Shown here in pieces: positions 38,701 to 50,849 of a DNA stretch of 64,000 bases. The number at the start of each line of letters is the position of its first letter. Position 1 is the first letter of the stretch. Source of the stretch: Spongospora subterranea f. sp. subterranea (Eukaryota > Endomyxa: Phytomyxea > Phytomyxea > Plasmodiophorida); contig JAUGWO010000102.1 of assembly GCA_049724395.1 (NCBI GenBank), positions 1 through 64,000 of the forward strand, given 5' to 3'. Under the pieces are notes generated by a model. That model ran no database searches. It had not been told where the DNA came from and saw only the letters and a list, made by a program, of their open reading frames with translations. The translations under genes were made by a program, and so were the position numbers.

Positions 38701-39490
38701 TTAATTTCGCTCAACAACACGACGGTCTGATGTTTATTGTCGATATTTGGCCCGTCAACCTGTGCACAATCGTAAACGAATGTGTCGCCCCAATGTTTAT
38801 ATTCCCACAAAACTCAAAAGAAGTGACCAGATTTCCGAACAACCCACAACAACACCAGTTAGCACAATATATATTGTCGTCGATGACACGGCCCATGGTT
38901 TATGGAATGATGAGATGATGGGCCAACACACCCACTTGATTATGGTGTAGTTAATGGAATAATGTGTTGGTTTATAGGAAGATATCACAGCCCTATACCA
39001 TACCGTCAGCACCAGCGTTAGAGTCGTCCCTCGACACCCTCGTCATCGCCCTCGACCAATCACAGCCCAGGGTGCACCTGCCGATCAGACCTCTTCTAGT
39101 ACCGACCACACCGATATATCGTCTGAAGAAGACGCTCAGTACTCTGAGAATGAATCTCCCGACGCCGTTTCCAACGCAGAGGAAGCGCCTTCCGGTCCTG
39201 TTCCTAGAAGGAGAAAACGGAAAAAACTAAAGAAATGGGTGGAGAAATCAGTGAAACCGTTAGTCGTTTGTGGGTAAACGATGGGGATATTGATCTAAAA
39301 TGGGATTAGAACGGCGAAGAAAGCGGTGGAGAAATCAGCGGCGAGCTCAGCGCTGAGGGAGGTTCAGGAATTGTTCCCTGAGCCGGAATCCGATTCCGAA
39401 CCAGGCGGTGCCGACGATGATAGTGATGATGGTATCCCTATAAGAGATGATGGTGATACCCGACCAGCGCCATTACCTAGCCAGCGTTAG
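35734..39490 (+). CDS. Leucine-rich-repeat protein (RNI type) with coiled coil and acidic C-terminus
   Basis: A long first exon (35734 to about 37664) encodes about ten ribonuclease-inhibitor-type LRRs. Examples are LIRLNLARNAIGNIGVKHIA, SLDLRSNDITASGFAALSAA, TLRTLDLSYNGFG and SLDLNDNSLGDGTGAALATA. A long charged coiled coil follows (from about 37260; ALQIKERDLRQKIADLDGEL). An intron (about 37665-37855) joins FHEQ to GEIARDRTLLQNALTRQLAD. Later exons include HSVYSMSLHGMGQLSTVLIA (about 38420-38620). Near 39120-39280 a segment with RRRKRKKLKKWVEKSVKPLV occurs, then RTAKKAVEKS and an acidic Ser-rich end (EPESDSEPGGADDDSDD, stop 39490). It resembles LRRC74/NLR-like repeat proteins, a scaffold class; the partner is unknown. 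ATG 35734 is the first; 35851 is an alternative start. Confidence 0.65.
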
Positions 39491-39562
39491 TGCTCCCAAT
39501 GATCACCATCATCATCCTGCTGTTGATATGTTAAGTGATGATGATCAGACGATAGAGAGAAG

Positions 39563-40802
39563 ATGGAGAGAAGGAAGTCTGATTCATCAGCGATAGTAGT
39601 GAGGGTGAGACAACGGGTCGATCATGATGATCCGGTGGCCATTGGTAAACCTCGCCGCTCTAGCGTCCCTCATGTATTACTACAAGGAACCGATCGCCGC
39701 CGACACACCGATCTCATGTCCTGGAGCTATCATCACACACCCAATATTGATCGCCATCCTATTGACCATCCCCCTTTCAAAACATCAATTACCGCCGTGG
39801 TCCCCATCACCGATTTTGCCCAACAAATCGACCCCGAATCCCGTTTGAGAGCCGAGTTGATGTCTACCGAATCGGCATTGGGTCCTATGCATCCGGCTGT
39901 CTCAACAACATTATCGTTCATGGGGCAGTATTACACACAAAACAGACTTTATGATGAAGCGGAGGCGGCATATCATACGAGCATTGCAGATCAGGGAGAA
40001 GGCATTCGGTAGGCGGCATCCACATGTGGCGACAATACTTCATAGCCTGGCCATGATGTACGCCGAACAGCCAGATAGATTGGCTATGGCCGAGGCGTTC
40101 CTAGTCAGGGCGATCGCCGTCAGGGAGAAGACATTGGGAAGGCAGAACCCAATTGTGGCCGATAGTCTCACGAGTTTGGGGCGATTGTATGAACGGCTCG
40201 GGCAACAGATGGACAAGGCAGAACCCTTATTCACCAGGTCCTTGATGATCCGTGAGCGAATTTACGGGAAGCGCCACGCGTTGGTGATCGAATCGCTACA
40301 GGATCTAGCCAGGGTATATGCCTATAGGAAACAGTTAGACCCTCCACCACCCGTGTCTACAGATATGGCGCCATCCCAGGCCAATCAATCTCATCATCGT
40401 CTGTCTAGGACTTCGACCACACCCACAATCAATGTTGCCATTGTCAACGACCCCAACCCAGCGTACAAGCTCGATGACGATGGCGACACAGGTGAAGGGC
40501 AATTCCGGAATAAGCTCAAGCCGAGCTTTCGTCCGGTGGCCATGCGAAACGAGATGGGTATAGACAGAAAACCGCTTGAAGTTGGATCAGTGGCATTCTC
40601 CGCCAACACTGAAGATCTCGACTTTTCCGACGCCGTTCAATCGGTGACGTCGCCATGGATAACACGACGGCGCCTTCTTAATGTGAAGCCATGGAGCAAG
40701 CTGGTGTCAGGGCAAGGGAAGGAATTCTCATTACCGCGAGTACAGATCAACGGAGGTGGCCCGCTGTCGTTATCGCTCAATTCCATCAATTTCGCAAGAT
40801 GA
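39563..40802 (+). CDS. Kinesin-light-chain-like TPR protein with a +1 frame change
   Basis: Start ATG 39563. The N-terminal 100 residues are basic and disordered. From about 39830 kinesin-light-chain-type TPR units begin: LGPMHPAVSTTLSFMGQYYT, RLYDEAEAAYH, RALQIREKAFGRRHPHVATI, AEAFLVRAIAVREKTLGRQN and AEPLFTRSLMIRERIYGKRH. The conserved string from YDEAEAAYH to RALQIREK crosses two frames: the frame moves forward by one base at 39974-39978 (CAT-A-CGA). No GT...AG intron can fit. Both sides are otherwise open for more than 130 and 270 codons. Causes could be an assembly error, a fresh null allele or recoding. TPRs of this kind bind peptide ligands or cargo; the partner is not known. Confidence 0.6.
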
Positions 40803-40880
40803 TTGTTATAAAGCAAGATTTCGCCCTTAATCGAACTCCAGCAAGCGTTCAAAATATATCTGACACATAATTATATAGTA

Positions 40881-43800
40881 TTAAGAGGAAGTTGTGATGA
40901 CAGGTTCGTCGGGGTCCTTGTCGCTGCGGTCAGTTTCGCTAGAGAGCGCCGTATTGGCTGCGACCGGACTAGAGAGCGACGAACCGGACCTTGAAACCCG
41001 CCTCGACCCGGTCTCTTTGAGCAAAAAATTGATCCATTGATCTGCGAGATTCAATTCCCCCGTCGAATCGTCCTCGGGTTCGTCCTCTTCCATCGAGTAG
41101 GGTCTTGGGATCATGGAGGTGAACGAACCAAGCAGGCTGCGAGGACTTCACAAAACTCAATTATACTATCTATGCGTTAACACGACAGACAACCAACCGT
41201 TGTGACTCAATGACAAGCCGTTTTTGTTCATCAGTGAATCCGAGCATCTTCAGCATCAAATTGAGCACCTCGTTAGAAGCCTTTTTTTCAAGAAACGTAA
41301 CCTGAAAAAAGTATAAGACATTGTCGTAGCGCTGACTTTCCGTACAATAAGTTTATTGACAAGCCGGCGGTCAACCAGGTTCTCATCAGAGGAGAAATTT
41401 TTAATTCGATCCATTGTCTGTTGAATGGCATGTCGAAGAGTGGTATTATCAGTTTCCACTTGATGTGCGTATTTCCGAGTTGAACGTAGCCTTGAAAATG
41501 GTTCAAACGGGATACCACACAGGTACTCACAAGCGAACTGACCGGTCTTCCAGTTGAACAACACTCGCTTCAGATTCTCTCAATGCCTGTGTGATATTAG
41601 TGAGCTCCTCAATGGCGAGCCGTCCGACTTCAACGGCTTCCCGACTGTCATTCAACTGCTGACGCGATTCCTCCTTCTAAACAAAATATGGATATAGATT
41701 CAGAATAAAGAATTTTAAAAACCTTCTCCTGCATTTCACTCCTATACTGATCCAGGACGATCTGGAGATTATCTAGCGCCTCCGATAGATTGTTGCATTC
41801 CTCAGTTTTCGCAGTCAATTGTGACTGCAAACTGGCATAATCCGAAGCCAAATTCTTCGTCAATATATCAGAAATTGTAATGTACGTTACCAGACGATGA
41901 TACCCTGGCAGCCTGCAAATCTAGTTGAGACTGACGAATTGCTTCTTTCTCCTTGCGCATCTGCTCATGCATATTTGACAGGCGCTGGTCCCTGTCCGCC
42001 TCAACTGAGGCAATACGCTCAGAAAATTTGGAGCGCTCCAACTCCATGTCGCTTAAATCGCTAGCACAACCCTGTTAGTCATTCTGCCATCAAAAGACCA
42101 CCAAGAGCAACCGTTGAGCTTCAGAAAGCCACTCCTCTTGGCGCCTTTCCAATTCTAAGATCTTTTTTATATGTTCTGCTATTTGAGATTTTAGCTCTTT
42201 GATCACCACAGCTTTATCATGGTTATCATTTTCTACAAGCTGGACAAGAGTAAATAAATCAAAACAAACACGATCACAAGCCTTTTGACCTGAAGCTCAG
42301 ATTCTAGGGTGCTCAATTTCGACAAAGAAGAAGCACTCCTATCATGCTTTTTTTGCAAATCTACCAGTTTACCCTGAATCAGATTGTCAGAAAAATTCAA
42401 CATTGACTTCAAACCAATATAAACCCATGCATGAAATGCCAGACCTTTAATAACCCATTTTCGGTTCGTAGTGAAGCTACCTCATCAGACGCTCTTTGCT
42501 CATTAGCATGCGCAGTGTGATACTGGTCAACCACCGTAGAATACAGTGATTTCGCCTGCATCCATATGAGTGAATATATGATGAAAGTTATGGCCTAACG
42601 CGTACTGTTGTCAATTTCTGACTCAAATCCTTGCAGAAATCCTGGCTCTCTTTGCATTCTGCCTCAAGTGCTTTGGCCTCGGAAGTGGCAATATCTGCCT
42701 TCTCAATACGATCAGAAACAGCTCTCACCACATACTCAGCTGCTAATGGCAAATTATCGGCATCTTCTATCTCGATTGTTAGAAGCTCGACAAGTTGCGC
42801 TAGAACCCGTTGTAGCAATGAGTCGGTCTGTTAACTGCAATTAGATAATCTGACTTATAAGGTAACAAGGCACTAACTAAATTGGGGTTAGGTGCAGCAC
42901 TGGCAGACTGAAGCGCTTGAATAATTAAGACAGCAACATGATCTAAAGGCTTATCAAGGATTGGCTCCTCGACCTTCAACTCCGCTTCGATCGCTTCGAG
43001 CAGAGATCTAACTGAGTCAGTGAAATCAGCATGAGAAGACGTCGACGCTCTCAGCTCCTAGGGGTGCAAAAAATCAAAAGGGGAACCCATCAGTAACATC
43101 CGGACGCACAACGTACGTCAGAGAGTTTGTTAATCTGAGACTGAGTTTCTGCACTCAGCCTATCGTATTTGGTTTTGAACCCATTAATTTGGTCTTGAAG
43201 ATGTGCCACTCGTTGCTTTGCCTGATCGCGGAGCTGATCCATTTTCGCACGAGGAACCATGTCCCCACCAGATGCATCATCGCTGGGAGATCGATCCAAC
43301 TGGATACTCATAAGCATAAAATTAGACAATGAACAGTGTGCGATTGAAGAAAGAACCTCTTCATTCAACTTGGCAATTTCGTCTTGTAACTCCACAACGG
43401 TCGCGTTTGCTTTAGTTAATTCCTCACTCAACTCATTGGTTCTTTCGATTAGTTCAACAGCGTCAGATTCGGACGCTTTGAGTTTGTCCGTACACGTATT
43501 CAGTTGAGATTCTAGCTCTATGCGAGCTTTTTTTTCATCCTCTGGACAGGATATTAATAAAAGAAGGTAAACGAAGAGAGCAGCTGACCAAACGCTGCAA
43601 GAATATGATCGCGATCCATCCTATTTGAGGATAATTCTTGAACCAAGCCACGTTCGCGATCTACTTCGCCTTGTAAAGTATTCGACTTTGCATTCATTGA
43701 CTCTAGTTGACCCCGAAGCTCTTGTATTAATTGTGCTTGCTCATTGCTCTTGTTCCTCAGAGCAGTAAGTTCCGAAGGAGACTCCTACGGAGAAATGAGG

Positions 43801-44755
43801 AGTATAATTGCAACAAAGTTTTGTCGTACGTTTTGTTGTTGCTTGCATCGAAGCCTTTCCATTGCCATTTTCAACGCAGCAGCGTCCTGGGTTTTTACTT
43901 CAACCTCTGACCTCAATGTCCCAATGGTATGTTCCTTTTCATCAAGACGGCGTTGCATCTTGCATAAATCGCCCTTCAGCTGAGCGGTTTCCTCCTAAAT
44001 CAGAGTATTTTCAGCAAATTATCTCGGTGGCCAATTTACCATGCCTGAAGCGACGATAATGAAGCCATGTGGTTTCGTTTTTCGGCATGCATTTTTCTTG
44101 TCAGCGCATCAACACGCTCAGAAGACCTGATCTTGTGTTGAATGATTGGACCTGTGGCAGTATCCATATCGTCCGTGGGACGAGGTTGTGACGACGGCGA
44201 TAATGATGGTGATCTCGCAGCAGACTCAACAGCAAGCAGACGAGCCTCTTCCAGTAAGGATTGCAACTCGGAAATTTCTTCCTGGTCAAGCACAACTAAA
44301 TAAAAACATTTTAAGCTGAAAACAAGTCTACATCTTTGTCAGCCATTGATTTAGCCATTGATTCTTGAGCTCTAGTTCGAAAGTCATTGATACGATCAAT
44401 TTCGTCCCGGGCTCTGGACAACTAGTCGAAAAGCGTATCAAGACATGTGGTAATAACTCAAGCAAAAACCAGCAAGCAGGCCTCGGACACCATCCACAAC
44501 ATAATCACAACACTAATGTACCTTATCCTGAAGACGGCTGATTTTGGTGGACATTTCGACTGGTGATTCATTTGGGCTGCATTCAGTAGTGTCACCGTCG
44601 CTAAAATCGTCGGCATCAATGCGTTCCTCGACACCTAATAAAAACTGAGTACTAGATGAAAAATAGCGGTGAACTAAACTGTCTAAAAGCTGGGCGCCCA
44701 CGACTTTAGTGATCTGGCTCACGCTTTGGCTGATCGTACTGAGATGATTCCACAT
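40881..44755 (-). CDS. Golgin with C-terminal GRAB domain (GMAP-210/Rud3-like)
   Basis: Minus-strand gene of about ten exons. The N-terminus (MWNHLSTISQSVSQITKVVG, start near 44755) is Ser/Thr-rich and amphipathic, like the lipid-packing (ALPS) start of GMAP-210. An acidic stretch (RIDADDFSDGDTTE) and some 900 residues of coiled coil follow (examples: ELTKANATVVELQDEIAKLN; DQLRDQAKQRVAHLQDQING). Near 41230-41400 the spliced sequence DRRLVNKLIVTFLEKKAS and EVLNLMLKMLGFTDEQKRLV matches the GRAB domain (RLV-x-N-L-L...LxWTEEQR). The tail is acidic and Ser-rich (stop near 40881). GRAB binds Arf1-GTP at the cis-Golgi, so the protein is likely a long vesicle tether. The domain order supports this family strongly; internal exon limits are approximate. 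Confidence 0.8.
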
Positions 44756-44806
44756 CGCAAAGCGAAACCGTCGCGCAGGCGGGCCGATCTGGGCTGAACG
44801 GTCCGA

Positions 44807-45119
44807 TCAAAGCCCTAATCCTATAAGATCGACTAATCTCCTCCGTGATTCTCTATATTCTATATGATCATGTAATAGGGCAGAAGAAACCCCAGAACAA
44901 AGATGGTAACGTCGATCAGCAAGTGCAGTCGCGACTGTTGACTCTGTAATGGGAGGTTGCGCTAACTGAGCCACATTATTTACTTTGAGTTTTCTCCAAA
45001 AGAGAACCTCAGATTCCATGAATCGACAAAAAGCGAAGCATTTTTATACAAGTTGATTTTCATTACCTGAATTGACTCCCGGTTTCAACAGCAGATGTTT
45101 GAGCTTTTTGGTGAGCCAT
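44807..45119 (-). CDS. Small unknown gene
   Basis: An open minus segment ending at 44807 encodes FWRKLKVNNVAQLAQPPITE and LADRRYHLCSGVSSALLHDH, then EYRESRRRLVDLIGLGL. An upstream ATG at 45117-45119 (MAHQKAQTSAVETGSQF) with a GTAATG donor could be exon 1, but I could not make the phase fit, so the start is uncertain. No family recognised. It sits head-to-tail upstream of the golgin, 50 bp away. Confidence 0.35.
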
Positions 45120-45662
45120 CTGTGAACGTCGTGTTCGTCTGAAGATCATTTTTCCAATGGACTTGATGAGTTCACCAATCAACCACTAGTCTTTGTACTG
45201 TTGATTGCACGGCAATAGCTCGCTTTACTGGCGCTTTTGGGCAAATATTAATGGGCATCTATTCGATGTTATCGGCAAGATCATGTCACAGAACCGACGA
45301 ACGTCGCAGATCAAAGTTTGACAACTCTGTTTACAACTCGGAATAAAGAAAGCCATACAGGAGAATTACAAAGTGCAATAGAATGGTCGTTGTTTACGCT
45401 GACAACCTTTTTTGAAAATGAATGCGGGCTCGCTTATATTGGGAGGCTAGTTCAATTTCAATGCAATCTAGAAATCACGCGACGACGAGCAATCGGCAAT
45501 TTGTATGAACGAAATAAAATTTTGGTGGGTACAGATGAAAGCATGTATGGCTGTATAATTCAGCTGAAACAAACACCAGATTTTGTTTGCCAAAACGGAA
45601 AACACATGCCACAATTGAAACCAACTAGGAAAATTGTTCTATTTATCGATAAAGTGAAATGT
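45120..45662. other. Intergenic between the small minus gene and eS17
   Basis: A plus-strand open frame runs through here into the antisense of eS17 (45318-46259). Its first 115 codons have no recognisable motif. Probably 3' flank of eS17. Confidence 0.35.
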
Positions 45663-46150
45663 TTAGGCTCGCTGGGCTCCGTTTCGGGCAGCACGTCCCA
45701 CTGGGCTGCTGTAGGGAGCGACGCTTTCCAATTTGACGTTGGGCATTGTCTTCAAATCGACCTTCATGGCTTCCAACATTTCCTTGGTCTCGTCTCCGAT
45801 CATGATCATCGACGTATTAATGGCGGAATTCTCAGGCACGTAGTCCAATCGACGTTCGCGCTCTTCTTCCTGAAGCTTCAGGGAGATACCGCGGACGGGT
45901 CCACGCTGGATCCGTTTCATCAAGTGCGTCGTATAACCGGCGATCTTGTTGCGGACGCGCTTAGATGGTACAATCGCTACCTCTTCGACGATTTTCTTGT
46001 TAACGTCAAAATCCATCGTCAATTTCGAGTAATATTTCTCGATAATCTGGCGCGATGCGCGTTTCACGAGTTTAGTGCGGACGCGACCCTACATCATGAC
46101 GTGCAATCAGTTATAACAGATGATGAACGGGCGATGGAGCCGCTTACCAT
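45663..46150 (-). CDS. RPS17: 40S ribosomal protein eS17 (RPS17), start codon on its own exon
   Basis: Exon 1 contributes only the ATG (46148-46150), directly followed by donor GTAAGC. The intron 46089-46147 (59 nt) ends in TAG. Exon 2 reads [20 protein letters not shown], then [20 protein letters not shown] and [20 protein letters not shown], then [20 protein letters not shown], to TAA at 45663-45665. This is nearly the consensus eS17 sequence; family length is about 135 residues and this protein has about 142. It is a component of the small ribosomal subunit. Confidence 0.95.
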
Positions 46151-46882
46151 GGCGGAACGATTCGATCAACGAAGAAAACGCGACGACGATATGGTGATAA
46201 ACTGCGTCCACGGACTCCGTGCACCTGGATTTACTATGATAGTGCCGCTATTATGGTGACCGTTCCAGGAAATTATTGGGCGTGGTGCAATCAATGTCTG
46301 TGATGGCGAAATTGGATCGCGATGAACCCTGACGATGGCGTGTTGAACCCTGAATTGCGAGCCGATGACAGGGTACATGTCATATGCAATATTTAAATAG
46401 TCAGATTTGTTGAACAGGTTTAATCTCATATATATGAGTGTCGCAACAATATGTTGCGATGGATCCCAGCAAACCTTTTCAACAAAATTCAAGATTTGTC
46501 AGAACAAAAAAGTCGACGAAAGCCTGTTCTCGGCAAGTTCTCTCTGAGCAACGGCTTTCAATCTGAAAACCGTGAACGAGCCCGATATTACTATGAGTGT
46601 ATGCAGAGCCGCAATCCAACCGAAACCGACTGTGTAACAATGAGAAAGTCTTCATATAACCGCTTGTAAAGCCCCTGTACATTATGTTGCATCATTGACA
46701 GCCAATAACAAGCTGTGCAACTGAAAGGGGGCGCCCCCTCACTCTCTATATATAGGGTCAGCAGTCAGCACTGCAGTCAACTACGTTTCCTGAGTTGTCA
46801 CTGGAAGTGGCTGCACTTCATATATAGCGGATTGCATTCCCGCCCATTCAACCTACACCATTATTGAAGGGTTGCCATAGAT
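46151..46882. other. Divergent intergenic region between eS17 and the Cu-ATPase
   Basis: Holds the promoters of both genes. A clear TATATATA box lies at 46747-46754 and a second TATATAG word at about 46819. Small minus open frames here lack motifs. Confidence 0.5.
46747..46754 (+). promoter_or_regulatory. TATA box of the Cu-ATPase gene
   Basis: TATATATA followed by GGG, about 130 bp before the ATG at 46883. The same kind of box precedes the 14-3-3 gene. Transcription start not verified. Confidence 0.5.
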
Positions 46883-49800
46883 ATGGCGCCTCCGATTAAG
46901 GCTGAGTTAATTATACGCGGCATGTACTGTGAAAACTGTGCATTTCGAGTTCATCAGGCGCTTTCCGAAGTCACTGGGGTTGAATGCGCAGAAGTCAGTC
47001 TTGAGTCAGCAAAAGCCATCGTGACGTTGCACAATCATCCATTGACAGAGCATGTTGAGTCACTGATAACTGCAGTTATTCATGCAGGATTCCATTGTGG
47101 CCGTCAAGGGGATGCCCTACATACACGCTTGCCACTTCCAGGAGCCACTTATACCATGGCACTTCAGGATTTTCCTGCTGATCCTGAAGAGCAATCGGCA
47201 ATTGAAGCTGCGCTATCTAATGTTGAGGGCGTCTTCTCTGCCAGTGCGTCAATTGTCTCCAGAAACGCGATCGTTCGCTTTGATCCCGCACTGGTAGAAC
47301 CAACAAAATTCCATCAGGCAGTCGCCAAGTGTGGTTTCAATTATACAGCGCAAGGAAATATGATTCTTGGACCATCTCAGAACATGGCTAATTTGCGAAT
47401 TGGTGGAATGACGTGTGCAACCTGTTCAGGTTAGTCGGATACTCCCATTGGAGTCGTTTTTATGCAGATTGATACAGGAACTATTGAACGAGCGTTGATG
47501 GCTCTTCCATATGTGGTTTTTGTTTCAGTCAATCTCGCCACCGAATCGGCAATAGTGGTTTATGATGAACGAATTGGACGTGGATCCGATGATTTGATTC
47601 AGACTATAGAGGATGTTGGATTCGAGGCATCAGTGATTCCTGAGCCAGCCGACCGAGTGGAGGCTCTGAGAAATCATCACTCCAATCGTATCAAATTATG
47701 GAAGAGGCGGTTAGCATTTGGTGTAGCACTTACAGTTCCAGTTTTTCTGCTGGGAATGGTGCTGCCCATGATTCATGGTTGTTTCAAGCTGAAATTGCAT
47801 TTTTACACAACTAATGTCCAGTTCAGGAGCATTAGGTGCGATCGGGCTATCTAACAATATGGCAAAATATATTGTTTGGGCAATTGCTACCCCTGTCCAA
47901 TTCGGAGTTGGAGCCACATTTTACCGCAGTGCATATCATGCCTTACGAAATCGGTAAATGAGATTAACGACGGCGGATATATAAGTTGAAAATCCTTCTA
48001 GTTCGCCTGATATGAGCGTTCTCGTTGTTGTCGGCACAACAGCTGCATATATGTCAAGCGTTGTCGCTGTTCTGTTAGGTCTGAATGAGCAATACTTCGA
48101 TACGTCTGCAGTTTTAGTAACGTTCGTTGTTCTTGGCAAGTTCTTGGAAACTAGAGCGAAGGTATTCAGTTATCAGCGTCAGCTTTGCTCTTGACGGTTT
48201 CAACGATTTAATTTCATAGGGCAAAACAAATGAATCATTGTTGCAGTTACAAGATTTGCAACCTCAGACGGCGTCTATTGTTCAGTTTTCTGAGGACGGT
48301 AGTGAATTGTCTGCGATTGTTGTACAGTCGGTTGCTCTATTACCAGGCCAAATCGTCAAGGTAAACGGTTGATTTCAAGTCAAATCATTCTGACCGCTCG
48401 CTAGGTTGCCCCAGGAGCAAGCATCCCCTGTGACGGCGTAATTCTATCTGGAACGACCATGGTCGACGAATCGATGTTGACTGGAGAATCCGTTCCTGTT
48501 TTGAAAGAAGCGGGTGCAAAGGTGTTGGACCATCATGTTCTAATTATCAATTTCTCCGAGAATGATATTTTTTCAACAAAAGGTTTTCGGAGCGACAATC
48601 AACATGTCAGGAGTGGTTTATGTCACAGTTTTGGTGGCCTCCAAAGACTCAATGTTGTCCAAAATCATCCATCTAGTGGAGCATGCTCAAACAACAGTAT
48701 GATGTTCCCTTCTCTTTTTTGTTTCAGCTTGAACAAGCATATGTAGAAACCCAGCATCCAAAAACTAGTGAACCGCGTTTCGGCTGTTTTCGTACCTGTT
48801 GTTTTGGTCATCTCGCTGATTACGTTCCTCCTTTGGTTATCCATCGTCTATTTCACTACATCAGGTGTGTTAGTTGAATTGTTTCTTGATTATATCAACA
48901 TTAACTCTTTGCAGTGCCCAAGGAATGGCTGGAATCTGGCTCTAGACCGTTGTTTTCCCTACTCTTTGCTATTGCGGTTCTGGTAATTTCTTGCCCTTGC
49001 GCATTGGGATTAGCCACTCCAACAGCCATCATGGTTGCGACAGGGGTATATTTCAGGCCGTAAGAGTCAAACTTTCAGTTATTTAGCGAATCTTAGGTTG
49101 GAGCGAAAATTGGTATTTTGTTCAAAGGCGGTCATATCTTTGAAAGGGCCTCTGTAATAGATACCGTTATATTTGACAAAACGGGTCAGCTCAAATGTTT
49201 TCAATTTGTATTGCTTTATTGAAACCTTGGTAGGCACACTAACTGTAGGGAACCCATCTGTCATTGGTATGGCAATAACCGCACCAACAACCTATCCAGT
49301 TGGCGAAATACTTTGGTATGCTGCTTCAGCAGGTAACTTCTTTACACGGTTCCACAATGGGGGCTGAAATGGCACGATTAGAAAAGGCGTCCGAGCATGT
49401 GCTAGGGAAAGCTATTGTGCGTTATGCAGAAGATCATGGTGTGGAGTTTGATGGATGGCGAAATTCATTATCTCCTGGGAGTCCTGACAGTTTCCTTTAC
49501 GTTCCCGGGAAGGGGATAAAATGCAGCATTGACGGCAAGACGATCCTAGTCGGCAACCAAACGTGGCTTAGACAGTATTCGATCACTGCCTCAGATCATT
49601 CGGAATTCCCGCTTTCCGCCACCATCGTCTACGTTGCGATTAACTCAATATGCGTTGGCGCAATCGCGTTATCGGATCAGCCGCGACCAGAAGCCACTGC
49701 CGCCGTTGCAGCTCTCAAAGCGTCAGGCATATCGGTTTGGATGGTGACAGGCGATTCGGAGAAGGTAGCCGTGGATATAGCTCAAGAAGTTGGAGTAACA

Positions 49801-50541
49801 AACGTTTTGGCATCAGCCTTGCCCGCGGCTAAACACGCTAAAGTGGTCGAACTACAAAACCAGGGTAAAAAGGTAAAGATTTGATCAACTAACCTCATTT
49901 TCACTGTGAATGAACTTGAAAAATGTTCTGGTATCTCAGGTGTGTGTTGTTGGAGATGGTATCAACGACTCGCCTGCTCTTGCTCAGGCCGATTGTGGTA
50001 TCGCCATAGGTTCCGGGACAGGTAAGGACCAGGACCGTGACATCAGGGGATAATCCTTATTGAATGTTTAGATATTGCTATTGACGCCGCTGATATCGTC
50101 CTTATGACCTGTGATATCACAGGTGTGATCACTGCCTTGGAACTAGCTCGTGTCACTTTACGACGTATCAAAGTAAATCTAATGTACGGCTCCAGTTAAA
50201 CCTTTGAATTCTTTCACTATTACAATATTCTTAGGTGGGCGTTTCTGTACAATATTCTTGGAATTCCAATTGCAGCAGGCCTGCTGTTTCCATTTTTCCA
50301 CATTCGCTTACCTCCGGAAGTGGCAGGGATGGCCATGGCACTATCATCTGTTTGTGTGGTGTCGTCATCGCTGCTTCTGAATAATTATCGACCCTCCGTG
50401 CACTCCGAATCAAGGCAACAGAAACGACTGGATAATGTTGTCGTCCATTCAACGAGTTCTGAAAGATGTTGTGCGTGTCCATCATGCCAATGTGGTGTGA
50501 ACTGTCAGTGCACAGTTGATCATTGCAACTGTGAAGCATAA
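46883..50541 (+). CDS. Copper-exporting P1B-type ATPase (ATP7/Ccc2-like) with metallothionein-like tail
   Basis: Start ATG 46883; about ten introns. Heavy-metal-binding (HMA) domain 1 has GMYCENC (about 46920). A middle HMA-like fold has lost CxxC. HMA 3 has GMTCATCSG (about 47403) spliced to TIERAL. Transport core: [16 protein letters not shown]; actuator TGES in [12 protein letters not shown] (about 48485); ion-site CPC in [20 protein letters not shown] (about 48990-49045); phosphorylation DKTG spliced to TLTVGNPSV (about 49180-49250); nucleotide-site SEHVLGKAI (usually SEHPL; here P is V); TGDS (about 49748); and [20 protein letters not shown] (about 49953). The end is [20 protein letters not shown], then a tail with [15 protein letters not shown] and DHCNCEA (stop 50541). 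Such pumps move Cu(I) into the Golgi or out of the cell. Confidence 0.92.
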
Positions 50542-50849
50542 GTGTAAATCCTGGTCATTCAATTTTGTCATTATTAAACAAGCCATCTCGTTCGAACTAA
50601 CAAACTACATACAATACGGCCCATCCCCAATTCATCCTGTGGGTCTTTGTTATATCAATGTATCAAGGTCGGTATATTTCAAGCGATGAAAACCCTACCG
50701 ACTACAGTACAATAATCTGTCCACATCTGACGGACAGCTATCCGGATTGACCATTTCACCGAACACTCTTTGGTGTTGGTCAGATTACAGGTCGTCTCTT
50801 TGGTCCAGCGATTATCATCCCCCAGAATATAGCGGTCGTCCGCTTGTTC
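50542..50849. other. Intergenic
   Basis: No gene seen; contains ACTACAGTACAATAATC near 50700. Confidence 0.4.

Noticed and set aside
45318-46259. Long plus-strand open frame of 313 codons
   Set aside because: Its second half is the exact antisense of eS17; the first half has no motif. Treated as a shadow.
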